Below are positions 22,846-30,868 of a stretch of 64,000 bases of DNA, one piece after another (the first letter of the stretch is position 1; every line of letters starts with the position of its first letter). The notes beneath the pieces were generated by a model, which was given only the letters and a program-made list of their open reading frames with translations, made no database searches and had not been told where the DNA came from. Origin of the DNA: Flavobacteriaceae bacterium UBA3339 (GTDB lineage: Bacteria; Bacteroidota; Bacteroidia; Flavobacteriales; Flavobacteriaceae). The position numbers were made by a program, and so were the translations under genes. The stretch lies in the NCBI GenBank assembly GCA_002360925.1, contig DERN01000011.1:534630-598629 (forward strand), in the 5' to 3' direction.

Positions 22846-24117
22846 ATGTTACAGATAGCTTACATTAGAGAAAATCAGGAAAAGGTGGTAAAAGCCCTTG
22901 CGAAAAGAAATCTTGATGCTGCTGAAATGATTCAAAAAGTCATAGACTTAGACGAACAACGCAGAAGCACTCAGGTGGAATTAGACAATCTTTTAGCCGA
23001 ATCCAACAAGCTATCCAAAGAGATTGGTGATTTAATGCGCAACGGCGAGAAGGAAAAAGCCGAAGAGTTGAAAGAAAAAACCGCTCAGTCTAAAGAGAAA
23101 ACTGCTGAATTAAAAGAGATTCTAAACACATTGGCAGACAAATTAACGAATCAATTATATCAAATTCCGAATACCCCGACGGATATTGTTCCGGAAGGAA
23201 AAACCGCGGACGATAATTTAAACGTTTTTGAACATGGAGAAATCCCGCAATTGTTTGAAGGCGCTTTACCGCATTGGGAATTAGCAAAGAAATACGACAT
23301 TATTGATTTTGAATTAGGTGCAAAAATTACAGGAGCTGGTTTCCCCGTTTATAAAGGAAAAGGAGCTAAGTTACAACGCGCTTTAATTAGTTATTTCTTA
23401 GATAAAAATACCGAAGCTGGTTACGACGAAGTGCAAGTTCCGCATTTAATCAACGAAGCTTCTGGTTACGGAACAGGGCAATTACCTGATAAAGAAGGAC
23501 AAATGTATCACGCTGTTGCGGATGATTTATATTTAATTCCAACTGCCGAAGTTCCGGTAACCAATTTATACCGCGATGTTATTTTACAAGAAAGTGAATT
23601 GCCTGTTAAAAAAACGGGATATACACCTTGTTTTAGAAGAGAAGCTGGTTCTTACGGAGCGCACGTTCGCGGATTAAATCGTTTGCACCAATTCGATAAA
23701 GTAGAAATTGTTCGTATTGAACATCCTGAAAAATCGTACGAAGCTTTAGACGGAATGGTAGAACACGTAAAAGGAATTTTAAACGAATTGAAATTACCTT
23801 ACCGTATTTTACGTTTATGCGGTGGCGACATGGGCTTTACGTCGGCTTTAACTTACGATTTCGAAGTGTTTTCAACGGCTCAGGATCGTTGGTTAGAAAT
23901 TTCATCGGTTTCTAATTTCGAAACATTCCAAGCAAATCGTTTAAAATTACGTTTTAAAGGAAAAGACGGAAAAACACAATTGGCGCACACTTTAAATGGT
24001 TCGTCGTTAGCATTGCCACGCGTATTGGCAGGTATTTTAGAAAATTACCAAACCCCAGAAGGCATCGTAATACCAGACGTATTAAAACCTTACTGCGGAT
24101 TCGATATTATCAACTAA
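22846..24117 (+). CDS. serS: seryl-tRNA synthetase
   Basis: Class II aminoacyl-tRNA synthetase that charges tRNA-Ser. From the ATG at 22846 the protein is 423 residues and begins MLQIAYIRENQEKVVKALAKR, the usual start of the N-terminal coiled-coil arm (about 30-105) that contacts the long variable arm. The catalytic domain has motif 2 (TPCFRREAGSYGA...RGLNRLHQF) and motif 3 (NGSSLALPRVLAGILENYQ). The longer frame from 22822 uses a TTG that belongs to the promoter. A terminator follows. Confidence 0.96.
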   Translation: MLQIAYIRENQEKVVKALAKRNLDAAEMIQKVIDLDEQRRSTQVELDNLLAESNKLSKEIGDLMRNGEKEKAEELKEKTAQSKEKTAELKEILNTLADKLTNQLYQIPNTPTDIVPEGKTADDNLNVFEHGEIPQLFEGALPHWELAKKYDIIDFELGAKITGAGFPVYKGKGAKLQRALISYFLDKNTEAGYDEVQVPHLINEASGYGTGQLPDKEGQMYHAVADDLYLIPTAEVPVTNLYRDVILQESELPVKKTGYTPCFRREAGSYGAHVRGLNRLHQFDKVEIVRIEHPEKSYEALDGMVEHVKGILNELKLPYRILRLCGGDMGFTSALTYDFEVFSTAQDRWLEISSVSNFETFQANRLKLRFKGKDGKTQLAHTLNGSSLALPRVLAGILENYQTPEGIVIPDVLKPYCGFDIIN

Positions 24118-24124
24118 ATTTTAA

Positions 24125-24154
24125 AAACACCAATCATTCAATTGGTGTTTTTTT
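24125..24154 (+). terminator. rho-independent terminator of serS
   Basis: AAACACCAAT-CATTCA-ATTGGTGTTT followed by TTTT. Confidence 0.87.
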
Positions 24155-24169
24155 CTAAAAATAAAACCT

Positions 24170-24484
24170 ATGATTATTTACAATGTTACCATCAATATAG
24201 ACGAATCGGCTCACGATCAATGGCTGAACTGGATGCAGACTAAACACATTAAAGAAATTATTGCAACCGGCTGTTTTACTTCGGCTCGATTGGTAAAAGT
24301 TTTGGTCGATGAAGAAATGGGCGGTGTTACGTATTCGGCTCAATATTTTGCTCCTTCGAAAGAAGCACTTGCAGATTATAAAGCGAATCATGCGCCTCGT
24401 CTTCAACAAGAAGGATTACAATTGTTTGCCGATAAAATGCTGGCATTCCGTACCGATTTAGAAATCATTGGCGAGTATGAATAA
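24170..24484 (+). CDS. DUF4286 family protein
   Basis: The 104-residue protein begins MIIYNVTINIDESAHDQWLNWMQ and ends LRTDLEIIGEYE-like, matching DUF4286, a small ferredoxin-like alpha/beta family that in Flavobacteriia is habitually encoded directly before rsmA (ksgA). Its function is unknown. Here the last 8 bases overlap the rsmA start, indicating translational coupling, so the product may be linked to rRNA methylation or simply cotranscribed. Confidence 0.85.
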   Translation: MIIYNVTINIDESAHDQWLNWMQTKHIKEIIATGCFTSARLVKVLVDEEMGGVTYSAQYFAPSKEALADYKANHAPRLQQEGLQLFADKMLAFRTDLEIIGEYE

Positions 24485-25271
24485 TCAGGATAAAGTAAAA
24501 GCAAAAAAACATCTGGGACAGCATTTCTTGAACGACGAAAACGTTGCAAAAAGAATTGCCGATTCCTTGACGTTGAACGGATATAACAAAGTATTGGAAA
24601 TTGGTCCTGGAATGGGCGTTTTAACCAAATATTTGTTAGAAAAACCGATTGAAACTTTTGTGGTCGAAATTGATACTGAATCAGTTGCGTATCTTGAAAA
24701 ACATTACGAAAAGCTACACGATCATATTATTGGCGAAGACTTTTTAAAGTATAATTTAAAGAAAGTTTTTTTAGAGGAACAATTTGCTATTATCGGAAAC
24801 TTTCCGTATAATATTTCAACCCAGATTGTATTTAGAACGCTTGAAATGCGCGATCAGATTCCGGAGTTTTCGGGTATGTTTCAAAAAGAAGTTGCCGAAC
24901 GTATTTGCGAAAAAAAAGGAAGTAAAGCTTATGGTATTCTATCGGTTCTAGCTCAAGCTTTTTATGACACCGAATATCTTTTTACTGTTTCGGAACACGT
25001 TTTCACTCCGCCTCCAAAAGTAAAATCGGGCGTCATGCGTATGATTCGAAAAGAAAATTATACGTTACCTTGTAACGAAAAATTATTTTTCACCGTTGTA
25101 AAAACAGCATTCAATCAACGTAGAAAAACCATGCGTAACAGCTTGAAAAGTTTTCTTTCAGACGGTTTGAAAGAAGACGAAATTTTCAACATGCGCCCAG
25201 AACAATTAAGTGTAGAAGAATTTATTTCATTAACTCAGAAAATAGAAGCTTATGGAATTCAAAATCAGTAA
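24477..25271 (+). CDS. rsmA: 16S rRNA (adenine1518/1519-N6)-dimethyltransferase
   Basis: RsmA (KsgA) dimethylates two adjacent adenosines in helix 45 of 16S rRNA during 30S maturation. From the ATG at 24477 the protein is 264 residues and shows KKHLGQHFLND, the SAM-binding VLEIGPGMGVLT, and the catalytic NFPYNIS motif (NxPY type). A TTG start at 24468 is possible but less likely. It overlaps DUF4286 upstream by 8 bases and mgtE downstream by 20 bases, so the three genes form one tight operon. Confidence 0.95.
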   Translation: MNNQDKVKAKKHLGQHFLNDENVAKRIADSLTLNGYNKVLEIGPGMGVLTKYLLEKPIETFVVEIDTESVAYLEKHYEKLHDHIIGEDFLKYNLKKVFLEEQFAIIGNFPYNISTQIVFRTLEMRDQIPEFSGMFQKEVAERICEKKGSKAYGILSVLAQAFYDTEYLFTVSEHVFTPPPKVKSGVMRMIRKENYTLPCNEKLFFTVVKTAFNQRRKTMRNSLKSFLSDGLKEDEIFNMRPEQLSVEEFISLTQKIEAYGIQNQ

Positions 25272-26604
25272 AGAATTTATCCTTGAGATCGAAAGTTTAA
25301 TTGACGAACAAAACGAACGCGAGTTACTCCAGAAACTCGAGGACATTCACTTTGCTGATATTGCAGAAATAATTAACGAATTAGATGCTAAAGATGCAGG
25401 TTATCTTTTTAAAATCATTGAATCGGAAATTAGTTCTGAAATTCTACTTGAACTTGATGAAGAAGTCCGTGAAAAAATCTTAAATAACCTTTCTGCAAAA
25501 GAAATTGCGGAAGAGTTAGATGAGATGGATACCGATGACGCGGTAGACATTATTGCCGAATTACCCGAAGAAATTAAAGAGGAAGTAATTTCGGAATTAG
25601 AAGATTTTGAACACGCCAAAGACATCGTAGAACTTTTACGTTACGACGAAGATACTGCGGGTGGTTTAATGGCGAAAGAATACATTCAGGCAAACGAAAA
25701 TTGGAATGTTTTAACGTGTATTCAGGAAATTCGAAAACAAGCCGAAAACGTTTCGCGCGTCCATTCGATTTATGTGGTAGATGATGAAGATCGCTTAAAA
25801 GGACGTTTGTCGTTAAAAGATTTAATTACCTCATCGACCACAACTCAGATTAAAGATATTTACATCCCAAAAGTTGATTACGTAAAAGTAGATACCGAAA
25901 GTACCGAAGTTGCGCGTATCATGCAGAAATATGATTTAGAAGCAATTCCGGTTATTGATGAAACCGGACGTTTAATGGGGCGCATTACAATCGATGATAT
26001 CGTAGATGTTATTAAAGAAGAAGCCGATCGTGATTATCAGTTAGCAGCCGGTATTTCGCAGGATGTTGAAGCTGATGACAGTATTTGGAATTTAACTCGC
26101 GCTAGACTTCCTTGGTTACTTTTAGCATTAATCGGAAGTTTTATTGCAGTAAATGTTTCGCAAAGTTTTGGAGATGCAATGGAAAAATATGCTACATTGT
26201 TTTTCTTTACTCCGTTAGTTGCAGCAATGGCAGGAAATGTAGGTGTGCAATCGTCGGCAATTATTGTGCAAGGTTTAGCAAACAACAGCCTTTCCGGATC
26301 TATATGGAAACGTTTGGGAAAAGAAATGTTACTTGCTCTATTAAATAGTGCCATTTTAGCCCTTGTGCTTTTGCTGGCTACTCATTTTATAATGGGAACA
26401 ACTTACGAAATTTCATCAACTATTGTTTTAGCATTAGTTACGGTTATGATTTTAGCAAGCCTTATCGGAACGTTTATTCCTATTATGTTAAACAAATATG
26501 GAATTGATCCTGCAATCGCAACCGGACCTTTTATTACCACGAGCAACGATATTTTTGGTTTGTTGATCTATTTCACGATAGCCAAAATGATTTTAGGGTT
26601 TTAA
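25252..26604 (+). CDS. mgtE: magnesium transporter MgtE
   Basis: The 450-residue protein has the full MgtE plan: an acidic N-domain (about 1-130, with LDEMDTDDAVDIIAELP), a CBS-domain pair (about 131-255), a plug helix and five membrane helices (about 280-450). The transport domain contains PLVAAMAGNVGVQSSAIIVQG, the conserved pore segment with the P-x-x-x-x-M-G-G/N-N-x-G motif. It imports Mg2+ down its electrochemical gradient, gated by cytosolic Mg2+ binding to the N and CBS domains. The start overlaps the end of rsmA by 20 bases. Confidence 0.95.
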   Translation: MEFKISKEFILEIESLIDEQNERELLQKLEDIHFADIAEIINELDAKDAGYLFKIIESEISSEILLELDEEVREKILNNLSAKEIAEELDEMDTDDAVDIIAELPEEIKEEVISELEDFEHAKDIVELLRYDEDTAGGLMAKEYIQANENWNVLTCIQEIRKQAENVSRVHSIYVVDDEDRLKGRLSLKDLITSSTTTQIKDIYIPKVDYVKVDTESTEVARIMQKYDLEAIPVIDETGRLMGRITIDDIVDVIKEEADRDYQLAAGISQDVEADDSIWNLTRARLPWLLLALIGSFIAVNVSQSFGDAMEKYATLFFFTPLVAAMAGNVGVQSSAIIVQGLANNSLSGSIWKRLGKEMLLALLNSAILALVLLLATHFIMGTTYEISSTIVLALVTVMILASLIGTFIPIMLNKYGIDPAIATGPFITTSNDIFGLLIYFTIAKMILGF

Positions 26605-26634
26605 CTTCACTTATATCCTATTTTATAAAATAAT

Positions 26635-26666
26635 AAAAAGCGTTTCTATATTTAGAAACGCTTTTT
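26635..26666 (+). terminator. rho-independent terminator of the rsmA-mgtE operon
   Basis: AAAAAGCGTTTCTA pairs with TAGAAACGCTTTTT around a 4-base loop. Confidence 0.87.
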
Positions 26667-26848
26667 GGCTACCCCAATCAAAAGCTTGTTTTAAGAGCTT
26701 TAATTATTAATAATATGACATTCTTTTTCAAAAAATTTCATTCCATTATTTTATTGTTTTCGCAAAACCGACATTCCGGACTATCGGTTTCCGAAACAAA
26801 TAGGTAATATAAATAGATTTGGTTATTTCTTTATCCTCAGATAACTAA

Positions 26849-27436
26849 TCAATTGTTAACTACTGAACCTCTCAACTCTACAGCACCAGCATACAATACT
26901 GCTTGTTTAAAACTATATTGGGCGCCGTAAGCAAAAGCTATATTCCTCCTGCCTTTCCATAAATCATCATCGTTTCCTTCATTATGCATTGCAAATAAAG
27001 TTTGTACAATTCGATTTTCATTTTCGTTTAAAACAAGATAAGCTTGAGCTGCACTATTGTAATTATAATTCAAGATATCAATCATAATCTTTTTTGCCTC
27101 GCTTGTATAATCTAAATGTTCAACAAACGACGCTTCATTAACATTTAGCAACAAACTCAATCTTTCTAAATCAATTGCGATATATTTATCGTTTTCATTA
27201 GAATACAAATATAGATTTACATGCTCTTCATACCTTTGTAAATTTACATTATATGAATACATAGGATTGTAAACAAAACTTGACATAACATTTTTATAAG
27301 CTATATAATCATCTACACTATTAATTTTAGAAGAATATTGCTTACTGTTGACCTTATCTGAAAAAAGATCTTCTTTTGAATCGCACGAACTGCATAAAGC
27401 TGAAATAACAACAGCCCATAAAAAAAATTGTTTCAT
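26849..27436 (-). CDS. hypothetical lipoprotein
   Basis: The 195-residue protein has a lipoprotein signal (MKQFFLWAVVISALCSSC, lipobox LCSSC) and a mature part rich in Tyr, Asn and Glu with an amphipathic helical look. Near the end is DDLWKGRRNIAFAYGAQYSFKQA. No family is recognised. It is divergent from the TPR-AraC regulator gene. The shared upstream region carries a 13-bp direct repeat, so the two genes may be co-regulated or linked as regulator and target. Confidence 0.6.
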   Translation of the reverse strand: MKQFFLWAVVISALCSSCDSKEDLFSDKVNSKQYSSKINSVDDYIAYKNVMSSFVYNPMYSYNVNLQRYEEHVNLYLYSNENDKYIAIDLERLSLLLNVNEASFVEHLDYTSEAKKIMIDILNYNYNSAAQAYLVLNENENRIVQTLFAMHNEGNDDDLWKGRRNIAFAYGAQYSFKQAVLYAGAVELRGSVVNN

Positions 27437-27553
27437 TGTTTCGGTTTTTTACTGCTGCCCGGGTAGCTTCGTTTCATTGACAAATATGAGAGTCTAAAAA
27501 AGAAATCAATGGAAAAAAAATCATAATTTAAAATCACAATTGCCTTGTTGAAG

Positions 27554-27586
27554 GAAAAATTATCACCTAAGAAGAAAAATTATCAC
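27554..27586. promoter_or_regulatory. direct repeat GAAAAATTATCAC x2, candidate operator
   Basis: GAAAAATTATCAC occurs at 27554-27566 and again at 27574-27586, exactly 20 bases (two helical turns) apart. It lies between the divergent lipoprotein and TPR-AraC genes. Direct repeats with this spacing are typical AraC-family operators. The link to the adjacent regulator is inference. Confidence 0.5.
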
Positions 27587-27650
27587 AAAACATATATAAT
27601 AATGGCACTAACAAGCATTTAAGAAGCCTTAATTTTAAAAAACTTTTCGC

Positions 27651-27658
27651 TATTTTTG
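27651..27658 (+). promoter_or_regulatory. -7 box TATTTTTG for the TPR-AraC gene
   Basis: TATTTTTG matches TAnnTTTG and lies 22 bases before the ATG at 27681. Confidence 0.65.
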
Positions 27659-27680
27659 TAGAAGTATCTATTTCAAGATT

Positions 27681-29438
27681 ATGATTTTTCATAAAGCCGT
27701 TACTCCTATCCTTTTAATAATGATAATTTTTCTGTTTCCTATTTTGACTTTAGGGCAAACAGCTGATAGTTCATATGAAAGTTTATGGAAAATCATTCAA
27801 ACTGACACCATTTCTAAAGGAAAGAAAATTCAATATTTAAACCTTTATATTCATAAGGCACAACAAGAAAAAAACAGCTTAAAAGAGTATCAAGGTTTAG
27901 AAAAAAAAGTTTTTTTAATATCCGAATCGAAAGCTTTATCTCTAACAGAAGATTTGGTAAATATTGGAAAAAAAATCAAAAATGATAGTTTAATCGAGCG
28001 CGCATTATTAATAAAATCATCGTTTCTTTACGCAAATAGAGATTTTAAACATGCTTTAAATTATTCTATAGAAGCGGAAGAATACAATCTAAAAAGCAAT
28101 AATCAATACAACCTAAATTCCACTCGTATTGATATTGGAAACATATACTTTCATTCTCGGGATTATCAAAAAGCTTTATCATATTTTTTAAAAGCAAAAG
28201 ATTATTTTCAACACAAAAAAGATTATAACCATATTCGAGGATATATCAATTCTTTATATTGTCTCAATCGAACTTATTGGCAATTAAAAAACATTGATTC
28301 ACTGTCATCTACAATTAAAGAAAGTGAACAAAATATTGAATTACTTAAGTCAAATCATAAAGCATTAGAAAACGCTTATTTAAATTATATAAAAGGCGGA
28401 TTGAGTTTTTTACAGAATAACTATGTTTTAGCACAACAAAATTTTGAAAAAGCATTGCCTTTTATTCAAGAAAGTGAAGACTTTACCAACGAACATGTTA
28501 TTTATCTCTACTTAGGAAAAATCGCATGGCAACAGAATCAAAAGCAAAAAGCTATTGATTATTTTATCAAAATAGACGAATTGTTCAAAACAAAGAAGTT
28601 TTTAAACTACGAATTACGCGAAACCTACGACTACCTAATTGCCTATTATAAAGAAACAAATCAACCAAAATTGCAATTACAGGCTACCGAAAACTTAATT
28701 GCATTAAATCAACAGTTCGAAAAAGAACAACAAAACATTACAAACACTCTTCATTACGAATTAGAAACAAAAAAGTTAGAATATGATCGTGATACTTTAC
28801 AAAAACAATTAAAAACAAACCAAAACACCTTCAGTTTTTGGATCATTATTTTAGGTATTACACTACTATTATTAACTTTTTACTCATATTGGCAATACAT
28901 ACAAAAAAAGAAATCGCGACAGAGTTTCAACAATCTATTGAATGAAATTCTTGCAAATGAACAGCAATATCCTAATTTCTCTTTGAAAAGAGAAAAAGAT
29001 AAGAGTGCTGTTTCTAAAGATTTTCAAGATACAAGTAAGGAATTAAGTTTTACGGAACAACGCTTACTGAATGAATTAGATCGTTTTGAAAAAGAAAAGC
29101 GCTATCTAAATCCTGTTAAATTAGATGATTTAGCAGAGTCACTCGGAACAAATCGCAATACGCTTTCAAAAATATTGAATACACATAAAGAAGGTTTTAG
29201 TAGCTATATCAACAAACTTAGAATTCAACAAGCTCTAACAGATCTTACACATAAATCTAATTTACGAAAGCATTCAATGCAAGAATTAGCCGAAATGTAC
29301 GGTTTTTCTAATTCTAAAACCTTTACTAATCAATTTAAATCCGAAACCGGTTTAACCCCTTCTTATTTTATTGAGCAGTTAGAGCTAAATGATATAAAGA
29401 AAGGAAACGAACATAATCCACAAACTCACAATAAGTAA
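27681..29438 (+). CDS. membrane-bound TPR-AraC transcriptional regulator
   Basis: The 585-residue protein begins with a signal peptide or signal anchor (about 1-25). A helical TPR-like region (about 90-350, with repeats such as YNLNSTRIDIGNIYFHSRDY) should lie in the periplasm. A single membrane helix (about 382-404, SFWIIILGITLLLLTFYSYW) leads to a cytoplasmic AraC-type DNA-binding domain (about 470-570: LDDLAESLGTNRNTLSKILN and MQELAEMYGFSNSKTFTNQF). This is a Bacteroidota architecture that couples envelope sensing directly to transcription, without a kinase. Ligand and targets are unknown. The direct repeat upstream may be its own binding site. Confidence 0.85.
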   Translation: MIFHKAVTPILLIMIIFLFPILTLGQTADSSYESLWKIIQTDTISKGKKIQYLNLYIHKAQQEKNSLKEYQGLEKKVFLISESKALSLTEDLVNIGKKIKNDSLIERALLIKSSFLYANRDFKHALNYSIEAEEYNLKSNNQYNLNSTRIDIGNIYFHSRDYQKALSYFLKAKDYFQHKKDYNHIRGYINSLYCLNRTYWQLKNIDSLSSTIKESEQNIELLKSNHKALENAYLNYIKGGLSFLQNNYVLAQQNFEKALPFIQESEDFTNEHVIYLYLGKIAWQQNQKQKAIDYFIKIDELFKTKKFLNYELRETYDYLIAYYKETNQPKLQLQATENLIALNQQFEKEQQNITNTLHYELETKKLEYDRDTLQKQLKTNQNTFSFWIIILGITLLLLTFYSYWQYIQKKKSRQSFNNLLNEILANEQQYPNFSLKREKDKSAVSKDFQDTSKELSFTEQRLLNELDRFEKEKRYLNPVKLDDLAESLGTNRNTLSKILNTHKEGFSSYINKLRIQQALTDLTHKSNLRKHSMQELAEMYGFSNSKTFTNQFKSETGLTPSYFIEQLELNDIKKGNEHNPQTHNK

Positions 29439-29451
29439 CTTAAGAAATTTT

Positions 29452-29459
29452 TATCTTTG
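29452..29459 (+). promoter_or_regulatory. -7 box TATCTTTG for the dehydrogenase-TM2 gene
   Basis: TATCTTTG matches TAnnTTTG, 18 bases before the ATG at 29478. Confidence 0.65.
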
Positions 29460-29477
29460 AAATAAAATCATCCATCC

Positions 29478-30836
29478 ATGAAAATACTACACTTAGATAA
29501 AAACCATCCGTTACTTATAGAACAGCTTAATGCAGCTGGTTTTGAAAACGACGAGAATTATTACGCTCCTAAAGAAGCAATCGAGCAAATGATTCATCAA
29601 TACGATGGAATTATTTTAAGAAGTCGTTTTAAGATTGATAAAACCTTTTTAGATGCCGCAACAAACTTAAAATTTATCGGACGTGTAGGCGCAGGTCTTG
29701 AAAATATTGATTGTGAGTACGCCGAACAAAAAGGAATTCAACTAATTGCTGCTCCGGAAGGAAATCGTACTGCTGTTGCCGAACACGCTTTAGGAATGCT
29801 TTTAAACCTAATGAACAAACTAAAACATGTGGATTTGGAAGTTCAACAAGGAATTTGGAAACGCGAAGAAAACCGAGGCATTGAAATTGAAGGAAAAACC
29901 ATTGGAATTATTGGTTACGGAAACATGGGAAAAGCTTTTGCTCAACGTTTAAAAGGTTTTAATTGCAAAGTTATTTGTTACGACATTAAGCCGAATGTTG
30001 GAGACAACAACGCGCAACAAGTTTCTTTATCGCAATTGCAATTACAAGCCGATATTGTAAGTTTACACACACCACAAACTGAGTCTACTTTTCATTTAAT
30101 CAACAAAGAGTTTATTGATGGTTTTTCGAAATCGTTTTGGTTTATAAATACTGCTCGTGGAAAATCGGTTAACACAAATGATTTGGTCGAAGCGTTAAAG
30201 TCAGGAAAAATAAAAGGTGCGGGATTAGATGTTTTAGAATACGAAAAATCATCTTTCGAAAATATGTTTTCTGAAAACGAACTTCCCGAAACTTTTCAAT
30301 ATCTAATTCAAGTAGATAATGTACTTCTTTCTCCGCATATTGCTGGTTGGACAATTGAAAGTAAAGAGAAATTAGCACAATGTATTGTCGATAAAATCAT
30401 TACTTCGTTTAAGAACAATAATCATATTCAATCTGAAAATCAATCGGTTCAAAACGAAACTATTCAACAGACGAATAATTCAAATCAAACACAACCAAAT
30501 CCATATCATACAACTCAAAATCCAACTTATCAACCATCTTATCAAAGTGTTCCAAAATACCTTCAAGATGCGAATAGCAAAAAAACATTGGCTGGGATTC
30601 TGGGAATTTTTCTTGGACATTTAGGAATTCACAAGTTTATTTTAGGTTACAATACCGAAGGCATTATTATGCTTATTATAAGTTTAATTGGCTACATTAG
30701 CGCTTGTTTTTTGATTGGATATTTTATTGTAGGTGCAATGGCTCTTATTGGTTTAATAGAAGGAATTATTTATCTAACCAAATCGGATCAAGATTTTTAC
30801 AACGAATATATTAAAAACCAAAAAGGCTGGTTTTAA
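29478..30836 (+). CDS. 2-hydroxyacid dehydrogenase (SerA-like) fused to a TM2 membrane domain
   Basis: The first 312 residues form a D-2-hydroxyacid dehydrogenase of the phosphoglycerate-dehydrogenase type. It has NAD-binding GYGNMG (146-151), catalytic Arg in NTARG (about 227), Glu in DVLEYE (about 254) and His in SPHIAG (about 287). A Gln/Asn/Pro-rich linker (about 313-367) follows. The end (368-452) is a TM2 domain: GILGIFLGHLGIHKFILGY and then FYNEYIKNQKGWF, a tail typical of stand-alone flavobacterial TM2 proteins. There is no Met between the two parts and no stop, so they can only be made as one chain. The dehydrogenase would be anchored to the inner membrane. The fusion may be recent, by loss of a stop codon. 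Confidence 0.85.
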   Translation: MKILHLDKNHPLLIEQLNAAGFENDENYYAPKEAIEQMIHQYDGIILRSRFKIDKTFLDAATNLKFIGRVGAGLENIDCEYAEQKGIQLIAAPEGNRTAVAEHALGMLLNLMNKLKHVDLEVQQGIWKREENRGIEIEGKTIGIIGYGNMGKAFAQRLKGFNCKVICYDIKPNVGDNNAQQVSLSQLQLQADIVSLHTPQTESTFHLINKEFIDGFSKSFWFINTARGKSVNTNDLVEALKSGKIKGAGLDVLEYEKSSFENMFSENELPETFQYLIQVDNVLLSPHIAGWTIESKEKLAQCIVDKIITSFKNNNHIQSENQSVQNETIQQTNNSNQTQPNPYHTTQNPTYQPSYQSVPKYLQDANSKKTLAGILGIFLGHLGIHKFILGYNTEGIIMLIISLIGYISACFLIGYFIVGAMALIGLIEGIIYLTKSDQDFYNEYIKNQKGWF

Positions 30837-30840
30837 AAAC

Positions 30841-30868
30841 AAAAACGCGGGAAATTTCCCGCGTTTTT
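30841..30868. terminator. bidirectional terminator
   Basis: AAAAACGCGGGAAA and TTTCCCGCGTTTTT form a near-perfect palindrome between the convergent dehydrogenase-TM2 and acyltransferase genes. Confidence 0.88.
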
